From Ooceraea biroi (Eukaryota > Arthropoda > Insecta > Hymenoptera > Formicidae), in NCBI RefSeq assembly GCF_003672135.1, contig NC_039510.1, positions 5,084,001 through 5,148,000 of the forward strand: a stretch of 64,000 nucleotides of DNA. Direction: 5' to 3'. A program made the position numbers and the translations under genes. Positions 53,901 through 64,000 of this stretch are shown here, one piece after another; the stretch's first letter is position 1, and each line of letters opens with the position of its first letter. The notes below the pieces were generated by a model, which saw only the letters and a list, made by a program, of their open reading frames with translations, searched no databases and had not been told where the DNA came from.

Positions 53901-54004
53901 CGGTACCGGAGAGCCTGCTGACCGACGAGTTTCCGTTGCGACGCGGCGAAGCACTGGCCGAATGCGACTCGCTCGAGTGCCATCCGATCTCGAGCGAGGA
54001 TTGA
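47992..54004 (+). CDS. Ser/Gly-rich coiled-coil protein, candidate microtubule plus-end binder (5' incomplete)
   Basis: Four exons are joined, all in phase 0: 47,992-49,461, 49,617-49,715, 49,802-50,584 and 53,690-54,004, giving 889 codons to a TGA. Donors are CAG|GTACGA, CAG|GTGAGT and AAG|GTACGA; acceptors are TTGTAG, TTTCAG and TTCCAG. Residue 1 is taken at the acceptor, so the N-terminus is missing; the first internal Met is at 48,094. Seen in order: a Gly-rich start, a Leu-rich helix (about 45-75), S-H-I-P at 106, a Gly run (about 138-158), an acidic helix with WNLLDVIHRKGIRLREEVE from about 217, heptad coiled coils at about 294-345 and 491-550, S-R-I-P at 595 after RRRP, then repeated S-R-D-S motifs (about 633-737). 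I do not recognise the family. The S-x-I-P motifs beside basic residues are the known EB1-binding signature, so a plus-end role is plausible but inferred. Confidence 0.85.
48403..48465 (+). repeat. GGC/GGT coding repeat (Gly/Ser run)
   Basis: A GGC/GGT/AGC triplet run encodes about 20 Gly/Ser residues inside the first exon of the coiled-coil gene. It is an unstructured linker and a likely site of length variation. Confidence 0.85.
49462..49616 (+). other. intron 1 of the coiled-coil gene as seen here
   Basis: 155-bp intron, GTACGA to TTGTAG, phase 0, AT-rich compared with the GC-rich exons on each side. An in-frame TAA lies two codons into it. Confidence 0.85.
50585..50653 (+). CDS. alternative C-terminal tail by read-through of the exon-3 donor
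   Basis: If the donor at 50,585 is not used, the frame continues for 22 codons to TAG at 50,651-50,653. The tail is basic and aromatic (contains KQFFWSSWLK). It reads like real protein rather than random intron translation, and a poly(A) signal follows about 970 bp downstream. The product would lack the 105-residue distal C-terminus. That this isoform is made is inference. Confidence 0.5.
   Translation, partial: VRPVKQFFWSSWLKSPLSNGPV
50654..53689 (+). other. intron 3 / alternative 3' UTR
   Basis: About 3.0 kb between the possible early stop and the distal exon. The first kilobase is pyrimidine-rich and would be 3' UTR of the short isoform. The rest has no supported gene; it holds short AC repeats near 51,810 and AT-rich sequence at 53,200-53,250. 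Confidence 0.6.
51626..51631 (+). terminator. poly(A) signal for the short isoform
   Basis: AATAAA, 973 bp after the read-through stop, followed within about 40 bp by a T-rich stretch. Confidence 0.45.
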
Positions 54005-55045
54005 GCGGCGATCGGTGATATCAGCTTCTGCGCGCTCGCGTGCACCCGCGGCCTTAATCCGTGATCGAGCGTGTCACGCGACGACGGGATGAGGGACATC
54101 ACGTTCAGCTAGACACGTGCTGAAGGAGATGACGCTCGCACTCTCTCTCAGTGACCCTTAACTCGGTGCCTTTTTAATAATCTCTTGGAAGCGTTTTCAG
54201 TTTGCTCGCGGAATCGCATCTTACCGTTGGTGGTTCCGACCGAGAGAAATCCAGCGTTGCGATATTTGTGTCTTTAAGGAGACGCAACGGTACCGTTTCC
54301 CTGCAGGAACCTATATATACTGTGTACTTCCCTCGACTGGCATTTAAGTAGCATTTCATACACCTTTTTAACACGGACGAAGGACTGCAGAGCGAGTGAT
54401 CCTTGCTGTCCAATTAAAACTGATATAGCAACTTTCTCGTACATCGATTTGTAACGAGCGCATATTTCACGTAGCTGACAACTGCGAAAAAACATATTAA
54501 ATTTATGATAAGTTTGGACTCGCGATATCGGAGCATGGTCGAATTTTCGAATTACATATTGAATTATATTTCGTATAAATGTATGTTTATTCCTCCTAAC
54601 GTAAGGGAAAAGTACGTGCACAGATTTAAGTAACAGTCATTTCGCAATATTTCTCGATGAAGGATTTTCTGCACATATTCATAATACTTTTATTTTTGTT
54701 CAGGCTTTTCATGTAAAACATACTTAACTCATCAATGGTATATATTTAATAATTCTCATGAATAATTCAACATTTTTGAATATTTTATAAAGTCAAATTA
54801 GCAAATTCAATATATTGCTTTTGATGTTATTCAATGTTGTTTGAACTTTGATATGACAATGCAAAAAGAGTCATTTGAGTCATTTAACCAACGTCAAGGA
54901 TGAGTTTGTTAAAAACAAACTTTCGATTACTTGGTCCACGTTCGGTAAGTATTTCGGGACTTTTTTTTCATGTAGCTAGTATTTTCATACGAATATTTAT
55001 AATTTTTCATCTCCGGGCGAAGAAGCATTTATCGAAACTTTAACG

Positions 55046-55051
55046 AATAAA
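55046..55051 (+). terminator. proximal poly(A) signal
   Basis: AATAAA about 1.04 kb after the distal stop codon. It could give a shorter 3' UTR. Confidence 0.35.
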
Positions 55052-56461
55052 GCTGGTAATTAGCTCGCAACCGGAGAACATCGGAGTCGACAACCGACAT
55101 TCCACACGACGTCCAAGCCGCGACTTTGTATTCCATTTAGCATTTGTACCTTCGAAGTTGAGTCTGCGTTGTGATCGAGATCGTTTTCTTATTTATTGCG
55201 CTGTGTGTGTGTGTAAGGATACATTGTAATGGTGCGGATTTGTGTCTGACGAGAGTTTAGTTTAGCCGACGCGACGCGGAAAGAGAGAGAGACCGAAAGA
55301 GAGAAGCGTCGTCGTTTGTATGGAGTGAATGGAACGCGCGAAGATGAGGGAGTTGAATCCGGAACTCAGCGGCGGTATCGGAAGCGCATCGAGCGCACTG
55401 CTCACATTCTTTCGAATATAACACATATCACATTTAGCATCGATCATCGTGCGCTCACTCGCAACGCTACGTAAATTACGGACGTGCGAGCGACAGATCC
55501 GAATTTCTCCTGATGAGTTTCGGGGAATGCGAGGAAATATCCATTAGTATTTCTTCACGTTCGATCAGGGTGAATTCGGATTGATCAGTTGTTCGTTCGC
55601 GCGACGTGCACCTTAGTCGAGAGCGATAAGATTAAGAGCGAGAGCGACGTTGATCCTTACTCGTCGTAGGGGAGGTAGCAGGGGATGCTTTTCGGGATCC
55701 GCGACTCGACTCGCGATCCCTGCAGAGGAGACGAGAGACAAGACACTATGTACCACACAGTTCCTCGCTTCAACAACCAATTTTAATTATTTATAACTAT
55801 ATAAGGGACGACGTAACGTCGCGCCGCGAAAAGCTGAACGATAATCACAGACGGAGCCTGTGATCCTCTAGCTGTAGATTACCGCGAAACACATGTGATT
55901 GTAACGTATAGTTTAAGGTGCGAGCCACAGGACTGACGGACTTTACTTATCCTTTTATTAGCGCCTAATGTCTCCGCGAACGCGGCTGAACGAACCGAGG
56001 GGGAGGGGGCCCCTCCGTGCCCCTTGTTTCTCGCTCTCCATCTCGTGCGGAGGGTTCGTAACGCCAGCGGAAATGCTCAGATATTATTGTTACTCGTGTA
56101 CAGCCGGTGGACTCTGGTGCCCGTATCAGCGCGCCGACTGGAGGCTATTATTTTTTATACCTTTAATTAAAATTACGTGCGCGACGGCGCGGCAGCCTCC
56201 CGATCGACGGCTACCGAAGGCGCTCTTCGCGTCACACTGTATTATACCTTTTATCTAGTTTAGATATGTATTATTACTGGAGGATGATTAATTTTATTTG
56301 TTTTGCGATGATACATACACACACGACACATATACGCGTATACACGTGCACATCGGGACACCGTCACATATGTACATAGACGACGCCGCGTTATTATTTA
56401 AAAGGATAGCTCTAATGTAAATAAATTATCTGTAACGAATCTGCGACAATGTGATCCGATT

Positions 56462-56467
56462 AATAAA
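56462..56467 (+). terminator. distal poly(A) signal
   Basis: AATAAA in AT-rich surroundings about 2.46 kb after the stop. It is followed by GT-rich sequence (GAGTCCATTTGTGTC) about 40 bp downstream, as expected for a cleavage region. Confidence 0.45.
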
Positions 56468-56490
56468 ATGAAACTACTTGAAGATAATTC

Positions 56491-57608
56491 GTTGAATCTT
56501 TTACGAGTCCATTTGTGTCACATATTGACGGGACTGCGACTAAATTATCGCAATTGCAAGCAATTTTCGGTTCCTGACGCAACGAAGGGAGATGTATTTT
56601 ATCATATTTCCACATATATTTGATCGAGAGAACTCGGAGAGTAATCTGTTTTTCTTCCGCGTGGTTACAAGCGATGATATATTTCCCGCAGTTTGTGCAA
56701 TTAAAAATTACCGGTGACGAAACGCGCGGTCCGACGATAATCGTGAGTCGGAGAACAAACGCGTTTCCAACGTGTACTCGTTATTTCTACCGGTGACCTT
56801 CCGGCATAAGTTGGCCTTACGCGGATAATTAGGCAAATGCGCGATAAATATGCATTCAGTGACGATTGAATACATTCATCACGAACTATTTCAAGTGTAA
56901 TGCGCAGAGAGCAGACAGTTACGTAACACACGAGAAATTATCGCGGCGAGTATTACCCGTGCGAGTATTCATTGTTGCAAGAGTTATCTTCGTGGTTGCA
57001 CCGATGATAATCGCGTTTCGCAACGCAACCGGCACGATGCGACGAGAAATGTGCCGGTTGCACTAAATACCGAGTGATTATTCGTCGATTAGCGTACAGC
57101 GGATGTCTCGGATTATACCGGAAAAGCGCGCGTCTTTGACGAATGCCACTGCATTCGCTTGAAGCACACCGGGTCTCTCCTGAATGCAGACGAATCTCTT
57201 TTAAGTTTAGAAACATGACTAACTGTCCCGATATTTTTGCGGCTGCAAACGCAGGTCTACGAGACAGAACTGACAGGAGCTGGCAATGAGCTTCTCCTTT
57301 CGATCTCAGAAGATGCAAGCGATCGCGATCGATATTAAGACGACTTCGTACGTTGTTTCTCCGAATCTAAACGTCACTTGATGTTTTATCAAGCATAAGA
57401 TATAAGAATCATCATTCATCACCGCGTTTTTCCCGGCGATCAAGCGCTGCGCGTTCTCCGCAGCATTAAGTGCCGTTCGCTAAACGCATTAGCGGGAAGA
57501 CGTTAATACAGTCGAGAGACACGCGAGCAGGCTAATAGGCGATTTATCGGCTGTCGTATCATCACGCCGGACGGGAGCGTCCGCGCGGAATCAGCGCGCG
57601 AGGTCCGG
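56491..57608. other. intergenic region with the presumed SLC36 promoter or 5' UTR
   Basis: About 1.1 kb between the last poly(A) signal of the upstream gene and the first usable ATG of the transporter. I see no clear TATA box or initiator. The transporter frame is open back to 57,507, with TAA at 57,504, and AG acceptors lie at 57,530 and 57,538. The ATG exon could therefore be a first exon or be spliced to an upstream one. Confidence 0.5.
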
Positions 57609-60600
57609 ATGCTCGCGCGCCTTCTTGATGAGGCGATCCAGCAGCGAGCGGACCTTGCGGAGTTCCAGGCAACGCGAGATAGGATCGATAGGTGAGAATG
57701 GTTCGAGGCCTCGTTACGTTGATGCACGCTTCTGCCTTAATTTGCATTCGCGATCGATCGATCGATGACAACAGATCCGGCAGCTCGATGAAGCAAAACG
57801 CGGAAAGCGTCCAGGCGGATCGACTGATTCAGGAGGGCGAGTACGATCCCTTCGCCAACCGCCCGCAATCCGTACCATTGACCTCGTATGTCTCCCATTT
57901 TCCTTTTGACTTCATTCAAAATTCATTTAATTTTTACTTTAACGTGATCAGCAGGCAGGTTTAACCTGCGAAGTAGCGATTCCGATCGGAAATTCTCCAG
58001 GAAATGAACCAGTCTTGTGTACTTTTTATTATTTATTAGAGAGATGTAACATGAATGTAATATGACTAGACGCTGCACATGCGATTACGCAATAGAGATA
58101 AGTGATGTCAATCGCGATTTACAGAATGAACACATAGAATACCGCAACGTGTAACAATAACCGAGTTTCTTCGGTGCTGATTCATGATATGATAAAATAT
58201 GATAAAGTTAATTTCGCGTTGTTGACAAAGTTTACCTAACCGGATATACGCTAGTAGATCTTTTGAAATTATTGATATAATTACCCATTCATTTCCTGGC
58301 CGGGTCTTATCTTGATTATCCGGCTGATTGTTTCAAAACAGAAGACTGGTTTCATATACACGAACTTCTGAACCGTTCAAGTGCTATCAATCTAATCTAT
58401 CTCCGACAAAATTGTTAGAAACATTATCATGTGAAATATTGATCCTCCTAGCTTTTTTCTAATATTTCATTACATTACATTACAGTACATTTAAAACGTT
58501 GCACAATTTGGAGAATGTCTAAATTTCTGCTGAATCATTATGATAAATTACACGGAAGATGTTTATTAAAATCTTATTGTTTATTCAAATTAATTATTGA
58601 TCATTAAATTAACTATGAGACGTTATCTTAATTAAATAATCGGAACTGCCGCGATAAATAAGCAGGAAGATCGCATTTACATTATCACGTGCGATAAAAA
58701 CTGTTGCAGAGACTTCGCCGCGTTCATGCATATGCTGAAGTGCGCAATCGGTACCGGTATACTTTTCTTACCTCATGCCTTCCGGAGGACCGGATATGTG
58801 ATGTCCTTTACCTGCGGTCTGATCGTCAGTCTCTTGTGCACACACACGGCCATCCTCATTGTACGATAACGCACAGGAAAAGAGAAAAAGCGAAAGTATA
58901 GATAAGATGCTCGTCGCGCGGTTATCGAAGTTTTCACTTCAATTATTTTTTTTCTAACATCTTCTCAAGATTTATCGCTAAATCAATGCGATAACAATAA
59001 TTAAGTTAGTAAAGATAAAGAGAGAAAAGGTTCTTCTTGTTTGTGTGACATTTGAGATTCTTCTCCGAAATTGATTCAGATGTTTGCGCGATGATCCGGT
59101 TGTTTGCGCGCGACGCATCGACCAAATAATGCCTCGAAAATGTGAGAGATATAGATGCAAAAAGAAGATGACCCATTCCGCGCGCGGGAAGCTGCTTCAA
59201 GTAGGTTCTCTCTTTCTGGTATGCAGGTGAAGTGCTCGCAGATGTTATGCAGGCGGAAACGCGTGCCCATGCTGGATTTTGCCGAAACGGCGCGGTCTGC
59301 CTTCCAGACGGGCCCAGAGTGGATTCGAAAGTACGCCGAGCCGTTCGGCGTGATTACGAACGTGATCATCTGCTTCGTGCACTTTCAAGCCGCCGTGATA
59401 TATATCCTGTACGTGGCCACGCGTTCCAGCAGGTACGACCACGTGATTTCCAGTTGCCGCAATACTGACACAATAAAACGGCGATTCTTTAAAGAATGCT
59501 GTTTTTTTTTTTAGAATCCTTTACATCGTGCGGTATCTTTTATTTTCATCGCTCTTTTATTACTTATATATTAATTTATTAATACTTTGATCAAAGAAGG
59601 ATTGATCAAAAATTGATCCCCGAGGAGGATCGCTAGTCGTTAAAATTTAGATGGAATTCTACAAATTTGCTACACTGAGAAAAATTTTCATCGGATAAAT
59701 CGATTACATAATAACAAACGGATATATCCGATTAAAGTGCATAAAAGACAAAGGAAAATGATCGGACATATCCGATGAAGGTAATCGGAAAACTATTTAA
59801 TCGGTTTATCCGATGAAAAATGTTTCTCAGTGTACAAGTTCCCCATTGTCCATGCGCGTGCCTCACTGTCTTACTCCGTTTACGTTTTCTTCATTGCAAT
59901 CATCATTACAAAAACAATGGGATGACGAAACCGGGAGAGATTACGATAAAACAAAGGTCGCGGCGAATTGCTATCTGCAACGAATCATGATTAACTGCGC
60001 TTTTCGTGACAATGCGACTTTTTTTGTATATTTTGATAGAATCTCGCAGATATGCGATTCCGGCCCGTTTTCTCGAGCATCGCTTTTGCTCAAGGATTTC
60101 GATTCCTTCGCAGGTGATCGAGTTCTTCTCGGATTTCGAGATGAATCCGCGCGTCTACATCATCTTTTTCCCATTCACGGGCGCGCTCGGTTTCGCGCCG
60201 TCTCAAGTGCCTTGTACCGTTCTCCGTCATCGGATCCCTTTTCCTGATCGTTGGCGTCTGCATCGCGTGCTACTACTTCCTCGCCGTAGTGCCTGATCCC
60301 GGTAGACTGGATGCCTTCACGCAGATCCTGCCTGTGCCCATGTATTGCGCCATATTCCTGTTCGCCCCGCACAACATGACCCTGTACCTGCCGCTAGAGA
60401 ACACGATGAAGCATCCCACACATATGCCGCGGCTGATCGTCGCCAACATGATACCTCACCTTCGGCTTCCTCGGATACAACAAGTACCCGAACGCCTGCG
60501 ACACCGTTATCAAGAACCTGCCGGTGGACGAGACGTAGGCGCAACGCGAGAATGATGTTTTGATGTTGGATCTTAAAGCGCGGCGATTCGCGCTTGCTCG

Positions 60601-62797
60601 CGTTCCGTCCCTCTTGATGGGTTTAATCGATTAAGTCTCGGTTTTAATCCGGTCTGCAGCGTTAATCCGATCGATCAATCATGATTTTCCGATTGAGAGA
60701 TCGCGTCAGCTGTGCGGATCAGACGGGAAGCTCGACGGAGCTTGTAATATAAATAGAGTTCGCATTTTGTCAGAAATGACGAATAAATCGTTACCAAAGG
60801 CGATTTAATTATACATCGTCGCTCTCGGTAATCGAGTACAGCTGCTCTGTTAATTACCTGCTTCGAATAACAGCTATGCAATTAACGCGCGAGACGCGTA
60901 CAATCGACGAATGAATGATTCGCAGAACGGAAAGTGCTTAACACTAAAGCGACCGCGTATATTTTTCCGCGTCGGAAATTCCCGATTCAGTTTCGATGTC
61001 CCTGGTACTTTGTAGAAGTCATAAGATCAAACGACCGAGCGTATCCACGGCGAGTCCTTCGAATAAATTAGGTTTAAGAAAAGCAGAACGAGAACCAGTC
61101 GGCCGTGCGAGGATCTGTTTGGCCGCGTAAAGGTGAAGGTCTTAAGCCTGATTCGGACGGAGTAACTAGTTTAAGGGTAACTTCGGGGAACGATTTTAAT
61201 GGAATTATCAGTCGTTGAATTTTGCGCGAATATGATTTTGCACCTACATCTCCAGACATTGTCTGATCGTCAGACTTGCGCTTGCGACACTTCGCGAGCG
61301 ATACACCTTGATCTCATTCGTTCGTTAAATCGGACACTTATCTAAAAATGTACTCGACAAGTATACTCGACAATTCTCGGTATCACTATTCACACTTGTC
61401 GCTCGATGACGTAGCTTATCATATAATTTCATTATCAGCTTCTTTTCTCGCGATTTAATGGAATGTATACACATGTGTGTACATTCCATTCGATAATTAC
61501 AAATTTAATCGAATCACTGACAAATCAGCGCGCGCTCGTCGCACGGCATTTTATAATTTGTAATTGTGCCGATACACGGCGTTTCCGCGTAGCTAATAAG
61601 CGCAATTAGTTTTTCTTCGTCGAAATTCTCAAGACAACAAACAAGATTTTCGCGCACGCAGTACACATCAGTCCCATCTGAAGATTAATTTGCCCCCTCC
61701 CCCCCCCCCTCCCCTGCCTCTCGATATAATAATCGCGTCATGAAGTAGCACATTATCATCCTGCGCGTAATACCTTGAACCAAAATTTGGCCTCGCGGTA
61801 ATCTGATAGATCGGTATCTAACGCTGATTGAGATTCATCGTCCGTTTCGACGCGACGTCGCGTTTCATCATTTCGCGACTTGCAGGCTGGCCCAGGTAGT
61901 CAAGATCGCCATTTCCCTGTCGGTGCTGTTCAGCTTCGGCCTGGCGTACTACGTGCCGATTAGCGTGTTGTGGCCGATAGCTCGCTCGAAGATCGCCGCG
62001 AAGAGCTCGCTATACCATCGGCTGGCCGAAATCTCGCTGCGACTAGGCGGCGTGACCGGAACCAGTAAGTATATTGCGTGATAACATGACATGACACGCA
62101 CGGTACGCACGTGCGTATCGTACTCGCAGGAAGTAAGCTGTCCTTGTTCTTCTCTCGGCCCCCAGCACTGCTGGCCATCGCCGTGCCCCAAATGGTGCCC
62201 CTGCTAGGTCTGTTCTCCGCCTTCGGCATGTCCACGATCATGCTGCTGATCCCCATACTAATCGAGACGTCGACCAAGTGGACGGAAGCCACGAGAACGA
62301 TGCTCGTGAAGAATGCCGTTATTTTCGTCGTGTGGCTATTGATTTTGGTGCGACTCTCCTTTCAAGCGCTGGAGAAAAATTCCGGATTCGAGTTCGAAAT
62401 AATTTCAGCTTGATTTCTCTTTGAGATCTTTTTTCTCACTTTTTGTTTTAAGGTTTTAGCTGGACCTGGGGTTTTTTTACTTAAATTTGTGAGAGTAGAA
62501 TATATATAGTTTGAGTATTGAATTTGAGAGAAGAGTATACATAGAGAAATATCGGGGACTTTGACAAATTTATCAATTTATTAATTACTAAAATTTATCT
62601 TTTTTCATTAATCGCGTTCTTATAGATTACCGATCACGTTCAGAGTTATTGTTTGTTTATTCAGCAAATACTGCTTAATCGCTGTATCTCGTGATTCTCG
62701 AATGTAATGCGCATTGCTTCTGCAGATTTTTGGAGCGATAGAGAGCATGTGGTCAATTGTCAGAGAATACGGTGGAGTGAAGCAAGAAAAATGTTGA
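57609..62797 (+). CDS. SLC36-type proton-coupled amino-acid transporter (pathetic-like), frame broken in exons 4-5
   Basis: Integral membrane symporter family moving small neutral amino acids with protons at plasma or lysosomal membrane. Eight exons: 57,609-57,691; 57,775-57,885; 58,710-58,860; 59,227-59,432; 60,114-60,534; 61,886-62,064; 62,166-62,347; 62,726-62,797, all with GT-AG ends, about 1.4 kb coding, near the family's usual 450-480 residues. Family marks seen: EYDPF before the first helix, helix 1 with G-T-G-I-L-F-L-P, LPLENTMKHP, LTFGFLGY, LAYYVPISVLWP, AVPQMVPLLGL and an IFGAIESMWSIV C-terminus. Phases agree at every junction except exon 4/5. Exon 5 uses three frames in turn, with switches near 60,202 and 60,450. 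Start ATG 57,609 is the first in frame, in weak context. A paralogous pseudogene or assembly indels both fit. Family assignment is firm; orthology is not. Confidence 0.85.
59671..59834. mobile_element. 164-bp TA-flanked MITE in SLC36 intron 4
   Basis: Terminal inverted repeats of about 35 bp begin TACACTGAGAAA at the left and end with TTTCTCAGTGTA at the right, continuing through CATCGGATAAA. Internal CGGATATATCCG and CGGACATATCCG dyads lie between. TA at the outer ends fits a Tc1/mariner-type target. It lies wholly in the intron between exons 4 and 5, clear of the splice sites. Confidence 0.82.
61457..61490. repeat. 34-bp imperfect palindrome in SLC36 intron 5
   Basis: AATGGAATGTA, then TACACATGTGTG, then TACATTCCATT forms a hairpin dyad with one mismatched pair. 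It is isolated in AT-rich intron sequence. Confidence 0.75.
61693..61714. repeat. poly(C) tract
   Basis: C-rich run interrupted by single T bases, within SLC36 intron 5. Such tracts are prone to length error and could indicate local assembly weakness. Confidence 0.8.
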
Positions 62798-64000
62798 TCA
62801 CGCATGTCCGCTTCCCGCTCAAAGAAGAGAAAGAGAAAGAAACTTTCAGTACAACATTACGATATCTGCTTCCAATTTTCCATAACGTCAATATGTAATA
62901 CAAAAATTATCAAAATTATCTGGATATCAGGAGCTTCACGATAAACCGGCAAGCTACGCATTAATGCAGAAACATGTACGCGTGGATCACAGAATTTCTA
63001 ATACAACAAACCAAAAGGGCGATGCAGATGAAATACATTGAGGAAAGAAATAATAAATTTCCAGCGACTACATTTATATAAAAAAACATATTTGTTGCTT
63101 TATATGTTTTATAACAAAAAAATGTACTAACGTTCGGTCCGAGTATTTCTTCGTGTTTTCCTCTTTTAAACATCTGAGATCGATTGATCGATCAACGATT
63201 ATCATGGTTGATATTGAGGACCCTTTAAGATCAGAATGTAACGCTTGCAACACTCGAGGGGGCAGGAGGACTTGAATTTCCCTCGACGTTTATGTAACGC
63301 GAGGCACGGCGGAGTCATGCCATTTGCGACGTGGAAACAAGAGCGACGGCCCACAATGAGAAACTGCATCGCAGTTGCAGGCCCACGGAGATGGTGGGAG
63401 TCCATCATGCAGGACCTTCTCGCAACGGGACGAAGAGAGAGACGGAGCGAGGGCGCGACCCGTGCACAAACGGAGATGAGGATAAGGTGAAAGGGAGCGC
63501 GCGCGAGGAGCGGACCGAGCCGATCGCAGTCGAATAGGCGTCCCTATGTGTATGAAACCCGGCCGAGTAGTATTCTCGGGTGAATTACTCTGATGGTGCA
63601 GTTCCTAGAACCGGGATCCGCTGTCGAGAATCACGAAGATCCGTGCAAGAATTTACGTCGCGTCCGTCTTCGTCGATCCCGCGACTTCGTCAAGTGTCAC
63701 TGATCGATCGATCGCGCGCGCGAGAATCAACGTTTGGGCTCGAATGCGCGATGGGATAGAAAAGCGGAAGTGATAACTGGGTGAATAGACAGTGGAGAAC
63801 ACTTCGATAATTGGTACTTTGGGATGCGCGATTTGCGATGTGTAATATGCTTTTGAAGGGTCGTCGCGCTGGATCTCGTTTTCTCCTACAAATATTTGTA
63901 GAAGCTAAAAATGATTCTACAATGATTCTCGTGAAATCGCAAAGATTGAAGGATCTATCTTGAAAGAAAGTGTTGCTTTGCGAAGAATAAAATTGCAATC
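62798..64000. other. SLC36 3' UTR and downstream intergenic sequence
   Basis: After the TGA at 62,797 the sequence is AT-rich to about 63,170, with AATAAA at 63,052. From about 63,240 it becomes CpG-rich with short open frames on both strands and no recognisable protein. A next gene may begin beyond the window. Confidence 0.5.
63052..63057 (+). terminator. candidate poly(A) signal of the SLC36 gene
   Basis: AATAAA 255 bp after the stop codon in AT-rich sequence. Confidence 0.5.

Larger units (their letters stand above)
54005..56490 (+). other. 3' UTR of the coiled-coil gene
   Basis: There are no supported open frames from the TGA to the AATAAA at 56,462. AT-rich blocks with ATTTA-like words occur at 54,640-54,900. 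The 3' end is assigned by poly(A) signals only, so the true length is uncertain. Confidence 0.5.

Noticed and set aside
60047..60113. In-frame upstream extension of SLC36 exon 5 (acceptor after ATCTCGCAG near 60,049 or CTCAAG near 60,095)
   Set aside because: It would rescue the phase but insert residues absent from the family. The TTCGCAG acceptor at 60,113 joins directly to the conserved segment.
62348..62413. Read-through end of SLC36 exon 7 to a TGA at 62,413
   Set aside because: The residues after the exon-7 donor (RLSFQALEK...) do not fit the family. Splicing to 62,726 gives IFGAIESMWSIV, which does.

Overview
The window is eukaryotic nuclear DNA, most likely from an insect and probably from a hymenopteran such as an ant. 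The evidence is split genes with GT-AG introns, a long gene-poor stretch, CpG-rich sequence without prokaryotic gene packing, many short palindromic DNA-transposon derivatives, and an insect-type SLC36 amino-acid transporter. The species call is inference; no database was searched.

Layout. Bases 1 to about 47,990 hold no protein-coding gene that I can support. Open frames there are short, overlap on both strands and lack coding character. What is there is repeat structure: a 591-bp palindrome (11,884-12,474) with a CAGGGTG-ended core; two copies in opposite orientation of a ~727-bp fold-back element bounded by TTAA (23,435-24,162 and 27,974-28,699); an 829-bp CAGGGTG-ended inverted repeat carrying a 118-bp tandem array (36,617-37,445); and a 1,045-bp fold-back element with a 10-bp target duplication (40,022-41,066). 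Part of this stretch may be the 5' intron of the next gene.

Bases 47,992-54,004 (+) carry four coding exons of a Ser/Gly-rich coiled-coil protein, 889 codons as read here, with the 5' end not found. It has two S-x-I-P motifs, the signature by which proteins bind EB1 at microtubule plus ends. It also has two possible 3' ends: splicing to a distal exon at 53,690, or read-through of the donor at 50,585 to a stop at 50,653 with a poly(A) signal at 51,626. A ~2.5-kb 3' UTR follows the distal stop.

Bases 57,609-62,797 (+) carry an eight-exon SLC36-type (pathetic-like) proton-coupled amino-acid transporter. All splice sites and the terminal stop are recognisable, but the reading frame is broken at three places in exons 4 and 5. 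This is either a recent pseudogene or indel errors in the assembly. A small TA-flanked MITE sits in its fourth intron.

The two genes lie head to tail, about 1.1 kb apart after the last poly(A) signal. Nothing in the sequence links their functions. No tRNA, rRNA, CRISPR array or autonomous transposase was recognised.
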